DNA of 64,000 nt from Symbiodinium microadriaticum. Lineage: Eukaryota > Sar > Dinophyceae > Suessiales > Symbiodiniaceae. The notes under the pieces were generated by a model. It did no database searches. It was not told the origin of the DNA and saw only the letters and a list, made by a program, of their open reading frames with translations. Each line of letters begins with the position of its first letter. Positions within the stretch are counted from its first letter, which is position 1. This document shows positions 12,186-23,219 of this stretch, piece by piece. The stretch is taken from NCBI GenBank assembly GCA_001939145.1, contig LSRX01000186.1, positions 634,391-698,390 on the forward strand, given 5' to 3'. The translations under genes and the position numbers were made by a program.

Positions 12186-12751
12186 CCAGTACTCAGCAAT
12201 TGTTCGATGATGAGGGCTCGCAGTGGTACTTGCAGAGGTATCACTACGTCATGTTTATCTCCGGGACGGATGCTGTAAACCCTAGGCCCTAAGCGCTAAA
12301 CACGGGTGGGAAAAAAAAGCGCTAAACACAACATAAACGCCAACGAGAGCAGGCCGAGATTGTCTGCAGTCTTCCTGCCGTGTTCCTTTTCGGCGGCGGT
12401 GAGCCCGGGATCGTCGCCACGCTGAGACTTTGCAGCAAGCAGCTGCACTGATACAACACCCTTTGTTTCCGTGTTGTTTTCATGTTTTTCGGGATTGGAT
12501 GGCTGTATTGTTTAGAGTTGCAGGGTTTCGGTTAAGGCTTCAGGGCCTCGGGTTTGGTGTCAAGACCCAGGTTAGGCCCAGGCGAACACAAGTTTGAAAG
12601 CTTGGAGACTGTCACGATGCTCTGCAACGAGAAAGGAGTGATGCACGTTTCAAGTTAAGACACGAAGCTGCGAAAGGCCTCATCCACCAGTCTCATGTCA
12701 TGAACTTAAAGTTCCTACAACCCTAAACCACACGACCTGCTACTGTGGAAC

Positions 12752-12784
12752 CCTCGCCTGGCTTGTCCGAGTTGTGAGAGCGTA
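12752..12784. repeat. Dispersed 33-bp repeat, copy 1
   Basis: A 33-bp stretch beginning CCTCGCCTGGCTTGTCCGAG and ending GCGTA recurs at 38584-38616 with a single difference (GAGAGCG against GAGGGCG). No coding or RNA meaning is evident. Confidence 0.65.
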
Positions 12785-12954
12785 GACCACTCGAGCCGCA
12801 AGTCCTAATTCCTAGGAGTTTCCCCCCGAACCTCGACATTTTGTTATGAATCCTTGAGGGCCTTGGACCGAATATGAAGCACTTATACTGCACCATGGGA
12901 TGACAAGGAGCCCCCAAAATAGTCTGTACGACCGTCAGAGCTCACACGACTATC

Positions 12955-13195
12955 CTAACCCTTGTAGTAACCCTACCGTAACTCTCATGGTAACCTTTGT
13001 AGTAACCGTTATCGTAGCCCTTGTGCTAATCCTAATAGACCCCTTTTAAGGGAACCCACAGAGCTCGTACCATCGCACCCTTGTAGCAATCCTTATAGGC
13101 CCCCTTTTAAAGGAACCCTCTTCAGCAGCCCTTATATTAAGGGCTGAACCCCTTTTGGACTTCTAGCAGCCCCTTGTAAAGGAAGCCTCCGAGCC
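12955..13195. repeat. Degenerate tandem repeat, ~60-bp period
   Basis: Successive units share the pattern CTTGTAGCAATCCTTATAGG, then CCCCTTTTAAAGGAACCC. The clearest pair starts near 13020 and 13079, with weaker ones around 12960 and 13140. CCTTTTAAAGG is a short palindrome inside the unit. Confidence 0.55.
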
Positions 13196-13202
13196 CCAAA
13201 GG

Positions 13203-13310
13203 CCCTAAACCCTAAATCCTACACCCTAAACCCTAAACCCTAGATCCTTAGCCATGCGAGAGGGGAAAAACACCCTAAACCCTAAGCTCTACACCCTAAG
13301 CCCTGAACCC
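13203..13310. repeat. Telomere-like CCCTAAA repeats
   Basis: CCCTAAA units with variants (CCCTAAATCCTACA, CCCTAGATCC, CCCTAAGC) in two clusters, 13203-13245 and 13272-13306. They match the plant-type telomere motif used by dinoflagellates but are interstitial. Confidence 0.8.
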
Positions 13311-13416
13311 ATCAGGATCGAAGCTGAAGCCGACTTGAATCTGCAAGTGCCCGCCTTTCGCTTCCTGAGCCTCCAGAATGCCATCTTTACCTGGCAGCTG
13401 GGACTCAAAAAGCAGG

Positions 13417-13535
13417 GGTTAGGGTTGGTTTAGGGTTTAGGAATTAAGGTTTAGGGTTAGGGTTGAGGGTTAGGGTTTAGAGGCCGAGAGAAAGCCTGCT
13501 GCAAAGAGGGTTTAGGGCTTAGGGTTGTGATGGGT
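13417..13535. repeat. Telomere-like TTTAGGG repeats, opposite orientation
   Basis: GGTTTAGGG-type units at 13417-13480 and again at 13507-13530. They run opposite to the cluster 200 bp upstream, so the two arrays face each other. Confidence 0.75.
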
Positions 13536-13845
13536 TTTGGCATGAACCTGGTCCATGGCTTCAAAAAACAGGCTTAGGGTTAAGGGGCCTGATACAAGGG
13601 GCCTTCGGGATTTTGGGCTTTGGCGTTTCCTGCTTCTCGGTTTATGGCTTTCAGTCAGGCTGGGCGTTTCGAATGCCTACACCGGGGTGTGCCTTTCCTC
13701 AAGCACTAAACCTCAACCACAGCAATACACTCTCTCTCGCATGTGATATCAGAACACGGGCTTTGCGCTTCGTGGGAGCTCGGCTGGTGGCTTTAAGCTG
13801 TGGGGGGATGGCATGAGGCTGTAGTATAGAAACCTCAATAAGTAC

Positions 13846-14060
13846 CAATACTATTCCCTTTGGACCCTCAACATGATTCTACGACAACAATATACCCAAA
13901 AATACTATGGTAGTACGTGTTACTTCTTAAGGCACCTGTAGCAGCCTGCCTGTGAAGAGATTCTCGTGTGGTAGGGCAATATAGGCCCCGTCATAATTGG
14001 CATAGGGGTTTGGGGTATACTATGCTATGCTGACAATAAGGAACACCAAAATTACATAAC
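13846..14060. repeat. Region with family-A-like inverted-repeat remnants
   Basis: TTCTTAAGGCACC near 13924 resembles the right end of family A. ATAGGGGTTTGGGGTATAC with GACAATAAGGAACACC (14003-14046) resembles the interior of the 44061 copy. Boundaries cannot be fixed, so these are probably diverged copies. Confidence 0.35.
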
Positions 14061-14669
14061 TGCAAAAAATTAATAACTGTTGCCTGCCGCCCCGCCCCGC
14101 CAGCGGCCAGTCATGTCATGCTCGCGAGTTCTTGCTTTGCTCATTCATCCACATCTTCAAACGTTGCCGCCCGAGAAAAGCCTTGCGCTTTCGGGCACCC
14201 TTCCGCTTCTCACTCCCAGGCGCTGAGTCCCGGACTGATCCGTAGCCTTTGAGGAACCCCGGAGAAGCCCTTTTCCACACACATTGCTAATACTTATCTA
14301 CCAAAGACAACGAGAGCTCCCTTGCAGGTATGGCTTGCGGCACAGGTGGTGCGAATCAACCTTGAGCCTCCCAGCTTTTCAGACGTCTGAAGTACATCGA
14401 AGATGTGGCGGTGGGCAGGTTGTTAAGACTCCAGGGGCCTCTCTGACTAGTGTCGGAGCGTGTTCGGAGAATGCAGAACAAAGTTGCAGGCGGATGTGGA
14501 CATGTGAAAATCAGGGGTGCGATCCTCAACCCTCGACCGCACAAATGAATATAAATGAAATTGAAGGGTTCTCAGTCATAGGCGCATCAACAGTTCGATC
14601 AAACGACGACCATCACGATGACAGCCCGCAGATTAAGATTCCGAGACTGCTGGGACGAACGGTGGAGAG

Positions 14670-14837
14670 TGATTGATTGACTTGATTTGATTGGCTGGGA
14701 TTGGATTGGATTGATTTGTGTGATTGATGGGTTGATTGAATGATTGAACCCGTCAACGAACGAATGAATAAACGAATAAATGAATGAATGATTGGAGTTG
14801 ATTTGATTTGTTCTGGTTGATTCGATTGATTGCTTTA

Positions 14838-14879
<42 letters not shown>

Positions 14880-14930
14880 TGTTTGTTTGATTGTTTGATC
14901 GTTTGATCGTTTGATTGATTGAATGTCGGC
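14670..14930. repeat. (GATT)n tetranucleotide array
   Basis: GATT units with GAAT, GTTT and GATC variants, purest at about 14836-14878. On the minus strand it gives Asn/Gln/Ser-rich open frames that I do not regard as genes. Confidence 0.8.
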
Positions 14931-15011
14931 CTTCGGCAAGATCGGCCGTGCCAGTACTTTGAGCTCCTCTCAAGCTCCGGACCACCCGGTATTGGCCCCG
15001 CAACATTAGCC

Positions 15012-15074
15012 GTGGCAGGGAATGAAGGCCGGGACTGGGACGGACAGGGAATGAAGGCCGGGACTGGGGCGGAC
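15012..15074. repeat. Two-copy tandem duplication (~30 bp)
   Basis: The sequence beginning GGCAGGGAATGAAGGCCGGG is followed directly by a near-identical second unit, differing mainly at one A/G position (GGGACGGACA against GGGGCGGACA). Confidence 0.7.
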
Positions 15075-15075
15075 A

Positions 15076-17160
15076 TCAATGCTTCCAGAACCCGAAGTCC
15101 TTGGAGATCAATTCTTCGCAGCCACCGAACATCTCAGGCATGTTTGCGCACCACTATCGCGGTGCGACCCCCCTCATGCTCAGCATCATCACCTGCTCCT
15201 TCCAGGCCTTGATCTATGGGCAAGGGGCCGCAAAGATAATTAGCCTTTTCTTTTTTGGGCAACGGGCTTAACAATTATTCGCCAGCTTCTGCCAGATCTT
15301 GTCACAACAGGATGCCAAATATCGAATGTCGCTTATTCATCGAAAATTTACACAGATTTGGGCAGGCATGTGTGTGCCCATAGGCTGCTATCACGACACC
15401 TCTGCAGGGTAGACGGCTTGTGCATTGCAGTCCCTGCTCAAAAACAAGGGTAGAATTAGAAGGCGGGCTCAGCCGGATTTCTGTGCTTGACGATGAATGA
15501 AGCAGAAGCTTCCGCCAGTGGTGAAGCAGGCTCCAAGTCGCCCATGCTGTTTAAGGCAGTTTTCCTCCGGCGGCCGAGGCCCTAAACCCTAGTCCCCCTG
15601 TGGAAGTGCGTAGGCTTGGAGCTCAGAGTGACTGTGCTGCCAAAACCGTAGACCCATGCCCCAGAGGCTGCAGCTGTGCTCGTGTCCGCTGGCGCACGGA
15701 CGGATTTGGTGAATGCCAGAGGTACTTCGTCTTGGTTTAGGGTTTAGGGTTTAGGGGTCACGGGACCCCAGGACCCCAAACCCAACACTAAATCCGAAAT
15801 CGCTCCGCTTTCCAAAAAGCGCCCGAAATCCTTGACAGCCCCAAACCTGTGAACTCCAAAACCGAGACCCCCCAGTCCCCGGTACATTTCGTTTACAGCT
15901 CCACATCTTGTCGAAGATCTCTTAAATTTCAGCGGGTTGAGAGATCGCTACAGTACGACGGACTGCTGTTTCAGATCAGAGACGTGCGTATACGGCTTGG
16001 GGCTGCTCTTTTGAGGGTCTCTGAGGGTGACATGGAAACAACGAGTTCGCGAATGAAGGATACACAGACACGGATGTGACAAGGGTTGCTCTAGGCGCTC
16101 CTGCAGCATGGCAGCTCCTCATGGTTCACGCTGCAAGCCGGAACCCGAAACCCTGCGCCCTAAACCCCGTACTTGTCCGGATCAGGTGACCTGGAGAGTT
16201 TGCTCGTTACCGTGGTAGGTTTACCAAACAGAGATAGACTCTCTGGGGCGATAGAGGGAAACTGTTTGGTGAAGGAGCGTGTTCTGTGCTGCATGGATGT
16301 GACCTGCACCAGTTCCGAGTGTGGACAAGCCCTTAAAGTCCAGTGATATGTGATTCGGGGCTGAGGGACAGAGTATTTCAGACAGGGTTGGTCTCCGTCG
16401 GTCTGGAGTTTGTACAGACTCGAAGACGCTGTGTTGTGGTAGAGTCACATTTTGCATTTAGGGCTGCCTATTGCACCTTGCTATCTTTCATAATCAGAGC
16501 TCATGGCCTAAACCCTGAACTTGGCCTCAGCCGCAAGGGTGCGTTTCGCTTCAACCGATCCGGAGCCCAGAGACCTCACCTGGTACATGTTGTGTAAGCC
16601 TTAAACCTCTAGAGAATCTAGTAGTGAGTGGCTTCAAGCCCCTAGGGTTTTAGGATTTTAGAGCTTAGGTTTCAGATTTTGTAGGGTTTTTCTCTATGAA
16701 ACACAGCCCTTAAGCCTGATATTCCGTCCTACCCCCGAGGCCTCAGCTCGAAAGACCTGGCAGAGGCAATGAGCGCTCCCCAGCCCCTCGGCAGCTCAGG
16801 GATGGCAGCATGTAGCGCTTAAAAGACTCAGGGTTTCTTGGGTTTTGAGGGTTTAGGGATCTTGAGGGTATTTAAGTTGATGCGTGTTTCAGGACGCCCT
16901 AGATAGCAAGAGCAGTGAGAGGGCCACTCTGGTATGGCATGATCTCTACAATTTCTGTAGCTGGAACTTAGGCTATAGCTGTGTTAGGGTGTTGTTAGGT
17001 TCTTATGCTGATGGTCCACCGTAGCTTAAAACATCTGCAGCTCAGGGCGGGGGAGTTGAAGGCTTCGAAGTCTTTGGAGTTCAGAGCTGTACGCTTACAG
17101 GAATGATGTTCGTGGATTGTGCATGGCTCAGTGTTTGCCTCTGCGTCTTTGTGTCCTGTA
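15076..17160. other. Gene-free stretch with telomere-like motif
   Basis: No gene recognised. A clean run of TTTAGGG units lies at 15735-15757 and isolated motifs occur near 15580 and 16645. Frames such as 15849-16079 (+) have no known motif. Confidence 0.4.
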
Positions 17161-17164
17161 TCAG

Positions 17165-17430
17165 TGCGCGCGTGTGTGTGTGTGTGTGTGTGTGGGCATT
17201 TTGTGCGTGAGCGTGCCTTGTGAAAGTTGTGTCTTGTGTCTTCTTGTGTCTTGTGTTTTGTCTTTGTGCCCGTGTGTTTGTCTGCGCACTCGTACGCGCA
17301 CACGCCTGTGTCTGTCTGTGTCTCTCTGTCTGTCTCTGTGTGTGTGTGTGTGTGTCTGTCTGTGTGTGTTTCTCTCTCTCTGTGTGTGTGTGTGTGTCTG
17401 TGTGCGTGTATGCATGCGTGTCTGTGTTTG
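17165..17430. repeat. GT/CT dinucleotide-rich tract
   Basis: Mixed (GT)n, (CT)n and TGTC/TGTG repeats over about 260 bp. It opens several overlapping Val/Cys-rich frames on the + strand and Thr/His-rich frames on the - strand, all artefacts. Confidence 0.85.
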
Positions 17431-20050
17431 TGGAGCGTCTTGGAAACACCCAATGCAGCCCTAAATTGAAGCGGCTCTGTCCACTCTCTACCTGTCGCCT
17501 GCGGGCATGAATGTGAGTGCGGCTCTATACAAGGCATATAGGGTCAAGGGCTTTCGTTTAAGAGTTCACACGGCTTGTCTCGGGCTTCGAGCGTGGTTGC
17601 AGGTGTGATCAGGTTTGACTAGTGCGGCAGAAATGGTTGTCATGTTGTAACAACGATTCAAAGTCCAAGCTACTTTCTACGCTGGGCAAGGTACCTGCAA
17701 CAAGGTCTGTCTGGAGACCTTGCTGCGTGTGAGGCCGTCGTGCAAGAACACAGCGACCAATTCTGGCTGTGCATGTGACCGTTTTCAGGATCAAGGCTTG
17801 AACATGTTCCTTAGGGCTGAAGGATGGATTACGAATGAAGCTTGCGTTGCGGTGTCAAGGCTGGGAATTAGCTGACCGCAGTGTCACGCAGGTTTTTGGT
17901 CTTGCGACCTTCCAGCAGTCGCCCCAATAGGGTAGGTCCCCAGCAGCACCCCTCCGTGAAGACATGTTGGTTGTGACCGTGCAAAGCAGGAATGCAGACC
18001 GAGTCAGTGCTGGAGTGGGTTATGCGACGTGGGGAAATTCAGCTGTTTCTGATAGAACGCAGTCATGGGTCATGTTGTTGCTCTAAGACTCCAACATCGG
18101 AGAGGCGAGCGACCTCAGTCGCACCCAGGGATTTCGTGGAGACATGTCAGCCTAAATTGGAGATGTGTTCGCTCGCTGCAACCGTGGTCAGAAGGCTGCG
18201 AACACGGAGCCTGCGACTGCGAGTCAACAGTGGTCTTCGGCAGTGCTTGTGGCAGAAGGTTTCATGAACAGCCACCGCTGAGCGCACCGGCCGGTATGCC
18301 AGCGGGCGCAGCATCGCAGATTTGAGCATGTGTGACGCCGCAACGTGAGATAGCCTCCGTATACACTCACCACGAGGGTACGTGTAGCGTAGCGATAAGC
18401 CTTTGAAGATTGGGGCTTCGAGTCGAGGAGTCTAGGCTTCCTCTGTGGGCTGCAAGGTGGGACAGCTGATGTAGAGCGGTTGTAGCCTTGACGAGGAGTT
18501 GTGGAGAATGTCGTGGTCAAAAGCCTGTCGAAGGCTGCGGTTGCAAGCCGTGGAAATTTATGTTATGCAGAAGGCATTGCCGCGGCGATTTGTGAGGCTG
18601 GCAAGCACGCCCGATGTAGCCAGGGAGGACTGCTCAAATAGTCCAACAGACTTTAGACACCCACGTTACGTCATTCACACGACTCCTGGCTGCGGGGCAA
18701 TCCCTCCCAAATCCCCCGGCAAACGGGGTTTATCTTCACATCCCCGGTGCTGTGCAGAAAAGAGCCTGCTGACCTCAGCCACCATCTCAGGATCCTGGAG
18801 TTGGCTTACAGTTGAAAAAACTACCACACTTTTGTTGCTAGAGTTGCCCTAAACCTAAACCCTAAAACTGGCCCATAAACCCTACTATCATGGGCTGCAG
18901 AAGCCCTTGGCTAATTCGGTAGACTCTTCTCTTTTTGGATGTGCAACGGTGGGGGCCGACTCACTTCGGCCAGGTTCGAGTTCTTCAATCTGGAACGTCA
19001 ACTTTTTAGAGCGAATGTAGGGGCCTTAAGAAGTAGAATAGGATTACTGAGGCCCCTAAATTATGGCTTCAGTTTCACGCATAGCTAAACAGCCAGAACG
19101 ACTGGACGAAATCCAGAGCATATCATCACCGGTTTGCACCCGTCGCGGGGATGAGGGTTTCACAGCTTTCGAGTTTCATGGTCCCGGAAGTTCAAGTTGC
19201 CTCCAGCCCAGGACCAGAAAAGAGCGGTCCTAGGAAGATATGTGGGAGGAGTGTGCCAGCACGCCAACTTATCACCCGGAAGCCATACAGCACACACTTT
19301 GGAAATGCCACACGGAATGCTTTTCTTTGGCGAAGTCATATCTTACCCAGAAGCTCAGCCCAAAGTCCATGATGTTCTTCCTGGCCCGAAGAGACCTGCG
19401 GCTGGCAGCCACCAGGATCAAGAGAATGAATCTACTTAGGAAGTTTGCCATATACCCGCCAAAGGCGGCCTCGGAAAGGCGACCTTCGTGTATCGAAGTT
19501 CTCGTTTACATGGTGCTTACCCAGGCTGCACAAATTTGTGCGCTCGCTGGCTGGCATGCGGCCTTTTCAGGGTAGGTCTATGAGTTTTTGGACTACACAG
19601 CTTAAGTGCGAACTTTACACTTAAAGCCTTGCAAAGCCCTAAACCACGATATGTCTGCTTCTAGTGGTCTTTTCCTTGCTGATGGGCTCCCGCGCAGATT
19701 CACTTGGTCAACCCAGGGGTTCACTCTGCTTCTGAGTTTCGCCACTTCAAGAACTTCAGATTTGAAACCTCTTGCTCGGGTGGCGATGAGCAACTTCTGA
19801 GCCTCAACCCTGACAGCACGCGGCCCTACCTAAAAACCCTAAACCCCTAAACCCCTAACCCTTACAAACTCGAAGGCGCAGCTAGGAGGGGAGGAGGAGA
19901 AGAAGGTCGGCCTTGGAAACAACTCAAACGTACGCAGCCTGAGTACGGGGTGTTGGTTAGTGTTTGGTACATAAAAATGCTACAATGTTTAACTGTTTGC
20001 TCATTCAGCTAGTTGTTTATGTCGATACATGTGTATATATACATATATAC

Positions 20051-20052
<2 letters not shown>
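17431..20052. other. Gene-poor stretch upstream of the LINE
   Basis: Contains a family-A MITE derivative (19020-19056) and telomere-like motifs at 18847-18867 and 19834-19861. Frames at 18499-18852 and 19240-19575 are moderately protein-like (the second includes ARRDLRLAATRIKRMNLLRK), but I recognise no family and do not call them genes. Confidence 0.35.
19020..19056. mobile_element. MITE-like element, family A, internally deleted
   Basis: A 37-bp unit bounded by GGGGCC(TTAAG) and GGCCCC and flanked on both sides by TA. It retains the family's TTAAGAAGTAGAATAGG-type left arm but has lost the middle. The flanking TA dinucleotides suggest a TA target-site duplication. Confidence 0.5.
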
Positions 20053-20053
<1 letters not shown>

Positions 20054-20081
<28 letters not shown>

Positions 20082-20082
20082 T
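20054..20082. repeat. (ATGT)n microsatellite at LINE 5' side
   Basis: About seven ATGT units preceded by a TA-rich tract. The same tetranucleotide borders the 3' side of the LINE (28343-28390), suggesting either insertion into a pre-existing tract or that each tract is an element tail. Confidence 0.85.
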
Positions 20083-20140
20083 AAGTGTCTCGGCCCGGAC
20101 GAGTGCCACGGCATTCTTAGCTCATGTACGCGGTGCCGCT

Positions 20141-20872
20141 ATGGTGCGTTCCCTGGCTTCATCTGATTCTTCTGACTCGGATGCTACATCGCTCAGCTCC
20201 ATTTCTGGAGGCTCTAGCGACGAGTCGGCAGGTGCAGCTGTCAGGAGAGAGCGAGCGGACCAGCTTAATGCTGAAAGGCATCGGGAGAACGCCAAGCAAT
20301 GGTTTAAGCGGCGTATGGTGGCCATCCTCTGCGAAATGGCCCTGGTTGACCAACTTCAAGAGGACGGCAAAAGCTACAGGCAAGTGTCTGGCAGGCTCAG
20401 CTGGTTCACCAGGCAAGGACAAGGCCAATCGCTGGACGACCTGTTGCAGCTGGTTCGTCCCCAACTGGTGCCCGAGCGGGCAGAAGGACTTCTGCAAGAC
20501 GCGCAGCTGTTGCAACAACTGTGTGAGGCACCCATACCGCCGAATGACTATTCCTGGATCTACTCGGATCAAGTGGGAAATTCGAGGAGCCCTGCCAGGC
20601 ACCGCATGGAACAGAGGACCCAGTTGCTCCTCCAACAATCCATGGCCCCCCGACTGCGCACCAAGGAGCCGACGACATTCCTTCAACGCTCGATCGCGGC
20701 AGCAGGAGGAAACCTCTACAGAGATGTCATCCTCTTGGTGTGGCCGTTGTTCACGGACCAGGACAGGTTGGAGTTCCAAATGTGGTACTACAACCATGAT
20801 GGTGCTGGAGTGCAACCGGATGTGCCAGAGCACATCCCCTCCTCGTCCAGCGGCCTCCGCCGTGAGCATTGA
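20141..20872 (+). CDS. LINE ORF1-like protein, function unknown
   Basis: About 243 codons starting MVRSLASSDSSDSDATSLSS. I chose this ATG because the longer frame (from 19964) would translate the (ATGT)n tract. It has an acidic Ser-rich N-terminus (residues 5-35), then a charged helical stretch with Arg/Glu/Gln (RERADQLNAERHRENAKQWF), then a region with several hydrophobic helices (MVAILCEMALVDQL, LYRDVILLVWPLF). It ends in a Ser-rich tail just before the next frame opens. Its position as the first ORF of the element suggests the usual ORF1 role (binding element RNA), but I see no RRM, CCHC knuckle or clear coiled coil. The ORF2 frame overlaps it, and the stop at 20870-20872 lies inside the open ORF2 frame. 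Confidence 0.55.
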   Translation: MVRSLASSDSSDSDATSLSSISGGSSDESAGAAVRRERADQLNAERHRENAKQWFKRRMVAILCEMALVDQLQEDGKSYRQVSGRLSWFTRQGQGQSLDDLLQLVRPQLVPERAEGLLQDAQLLQQLCEAPIPPNDYSWIYSDQVGNSRSPARHRMEQRTQLLLQQSMAPRLRTKEPTTFLQRSIAAAGGNLYRDVILLVWPLFTDQDRLEFQMWYYNHDGAGVQPDVPEHIPSSSSGLRREH

Positions 20873-20909
20873 GGCCAGCTGCCCCTATCTGGTTAGAGGT
20901 TTGCCGCAC

Positions 20910-23219
20910 ATGAGCTGTAGATTTCAAGTTGTGGGCCGCCCCGGTCCCAATTCCGGGGTCAATGTGGGGAGTGCACGTGTCATGCCTTCAGAAGTTTCTG
21001 ACTGTCTGAGGGCGTTGTTTCTTTTGGCTGAAGTCCTGCGCAGCACCCACATTGAAGACACGAGGGTTGGGAGTAACGTTGGTCGTAGTCTCCCTATAGC
21101 CCATCCAATCAGCCTCATGTACCCTATCATGCGGGCGAAGCTGTACGACCCTTATGTTTTACGGACCTCTTGCCAAGCAATTAGTCCCATCATCACTCGC
21201 ACTTGCCAAGTGATTGCATGCCTTTTCTATACTACACATACAGCTCACATATCATGCCGAAGCCCTCACATCAGACACCCCATATGGGAAGCCAGACGTG
21301 CATACACACATGTGCATTGGTCGCCAGTGAGGATCTGCCCTGAGCGATCAGCCCTTTTGCCTGACACAACGACACAGGCGCTTGGATGTCTGTCGTGCAT
21401 TTTGCTGCTACTGCGGTTGCTTGACAGTGCGTTCAGTAAAGTAGGCAGGGCAAGTTGGCTCACTAGGCGATGCACTCGTGGCGTGTACCGCAGGCGCTGC
21501 AGTGCCACCGAACTTGCCACACGCGAGGAGGTTGTGAGAGCAGCCCGGAAGCGTGCTTGCTACACCCCTCCGGTGCGGCCAGTCCAGCCCAGACCCTGCA
21601 ACTCCACACATAGGACCCTAAGGCCACCTCCATCTTGGCATTGTAGAGACAGTGTCCTACGCAGCATTCTCTTCATAGGACTCCTGTTTTACCTGCCTAT
21701 CCTTACTTATGCAGCCCCCAACCCGCACTTGCATCCCTCTGGCAATTCCGGCCTGCCCAGACTGTCCGCACACGGACAACAAGCCATCCGCCTCACAGCA
21801 ACCAGGAAGAGAGCCTTCAAAAGAGCCCAAGTCAGAGCTCTGCGTGACGGATCAACTATGTATCGTGGGGCCCGACATGACACTGCTAGTCTGGCTCTAC
21901 AGTATATAGGTCAGAACCCTACTCCCAAGCCCCCTCGAAGCGCCCTACAAAACAACCACCTTCAAGCTGTCACCTGGAACTGTGGAGGCTTGCATGCCCA
22001 ACGATATGCAGAGTTCATGCAATGGATTAACTCAGGGTCTTTTCAGTCGGTTCACATAGTTTTCCTTCAGGAGTGTCACTGGCCGCTTAGCACTGAGTAC
22101 TGCAGCGAGCGATGGATACACATTTATTCAGGTACAAATACCAGCCAGGGAGGTGTCATGATTATGATCAATAAGTCCATTGCAGCGAAGGAGCAGATAC
22201 GTTACGCAGAGCTGGTTGCAGGCCGTGTGCTGCATGTACGCATAGGCTCCGACCCGCCTATAGATGCGCTCTGCGTATATCAACACGCTTGGACAACTCA
22301 ACCCCGTCCTGACTCTGACCACCTAGCCCCCAACATTGACCCTAAGACTGAGCTACTACATAAACGTCATCACATCTGGTCGACGGCGCGTACATGGGCC
22401 AATTCGGTGCCCCAGCGAAACTCCATGCTGATTGCGGGGGATTTCAATGCCGGCCTCCAACCACAGTCGCCCAACATCGGTCTAGGCGTTCAAGGTCATA
22501 GAGCTCAGGGACACCCAGATCAAAAGGAGTTTCAGAATTTGGTTGTAGCCGCTGGTCTCATAGCTTTAAACACGTGGGGCCGCAGCGGGCAACGGGCTGC
22601 AACCTTTCTGATGCCCAAGGGACAGGGTGTGCAAATAGACTTCCTGCTCACCAGACTTCCATGCTCCAACGTGAGCAGAAAGGCAACTGCCTGGCCTAAC
22701 GCTTCAGTGGTGCATCCCACAGGGTTCAGACATGTTCCCCTAGGCTGCTCGATGCCTTTCCCAGGTAGACCCGCACGAAAATCGGAGCCTTCCTTAACTG
22801 CGCAGAAGGTTAAGGAGACCTTGCTACGTAACCCGGCACTGACCGACCACTACCAGCAAGCCGCCGCCGTAAGTCTACAGCACCGACAGGGTCGCACGAT
22901 TGAAGCCTGCCTTGCCGAAGCCTGGCATCAGTGCACCAAGAGCCTCAAACACGTACGACCTCAGTCGCCTGCGCCACAGGAGCTTTCGCTCCGGGCTTTC
23001 TGGAACGCTAAGCGTCACCTCCGCTATTGCCAGACCCTTGCTAGGCACTACAATGCACCGGTCATATGGTATGCTGCCCACTCCTCGACAGCCCGGGTGC
23101 GCGCTTTACTGCCGAGTTCGGTGCGGCGACTGCGGCCCTTGATTCAGCTTTGGCGTGCTGCCATCTCCTTTCAAAAGCAAGACCGGGCGCTACGACAAAA
23201 GGTCAAGGAGAAAAGCTAG
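20910..23219 (+). CDS. LINE ORF2 N-terminal part: APE-type endonuclease
   Basis: The frame is open from 20124 to 23219. Before about 20873 it is a shadow of ORF1, so the start given is the next ATG in the frame (MSCRFQVVGRPG) and is uncertain. The segment 20910-21940 has no recognised domain. From about 21955 there is an exonuclease-endonuclease-phosphatase fold: QAVTWNCGG (metal-binding Asn), IVFLQECHW (catalytic Glu), the GGVMIMI strand, LIAGDFNA (GDFN box, about 22432-22455), a Thr-containing strand (QRAATFL) and QIDFLLTR (Asp). This enzyme nicks target DNA to prime reverse transcription. The last motif, normally SDHxP, reads GFRHVPL, so the catalytic Asp of SDH appears replaced, which could impair nicking. 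The frame ends at VKEKS-stop exactly where the RT frame reads on as KLAKVDHL, suggesting a 1-base lesion or a -1 shift. Confidence 0.75.
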   Translation: MSCRFQVVGRPGPNSGVNVGSARVMPSEVSDCLRALFLLAEVLRSTHIEDTRVGSNVGRSLPIAHPISLMYPIMRAKLYDPYVLRTSCQAISPIITRTCQVIACLFYTTHTAHISCRSPHIRHPIWEARRAYTHVHWSPVRICPERSALLPDTTTQALGCLSCILLLLRLLDSAFSKVGRASWLTRRCTRGVYRRRCSATELATREEVVRAARKRACYTPPVRPVQPRPCNSTHRTLRPPPSWHCRDSVLRSILFIGLLFYLPILTYAAPNPHLHPSGNSGLPRLSAHGQQAIRLTATRKRAFKRAQVRALRDGSTMYRGARHDTASLALQYIGQNPTPKPPRSALQNNHLQAVTWNCGGLHAQRYAEFMQWINSGSFQSVHIVFLQECHWPLSTEYCSERWIHIYSGTNTSQGGVMIMINKSIAAKEQIRYAELVAGRVLHVRIGSDPPIDALCVYQHAWTTQPRPDSDHLAPNIDPKTELLHKRHHIWSTARTWANSVPQRNSMLIAGDFNAGLQPQSPNIGLGVQGHRAQGHPDQKEFQNLVVAAGLIALNTWGRSGQRAATFLMPKGQGVQIDFLLTRLPCSNVSRKATAWPNASVVHPTGFRHVPLGCSMPFPGRPARKSEPSLTAQKVKETLLRNPALTDHYQQAAAVSLQHRQGRTIEACLAEAWHQCTKSLKHVRPQSPAPQELSLRAFWNAKRHLRYCQTLARHYNAPVIWYAAHSSTARVRALLPSSVRRLRPLIQLWRAAISFQKQDRALRQKVKEKS

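Noticed and set aside
16995-17537. His/Thr-rich minus-strand frame of 180 codons
   Set aside because: Caused by the GT/CT microsatellite; its ends carry no domain.
20159-20869. 236-codon minus-strand frame
   Set aside because: Antisense of LINE ORF1; the + strand fits the element's order.
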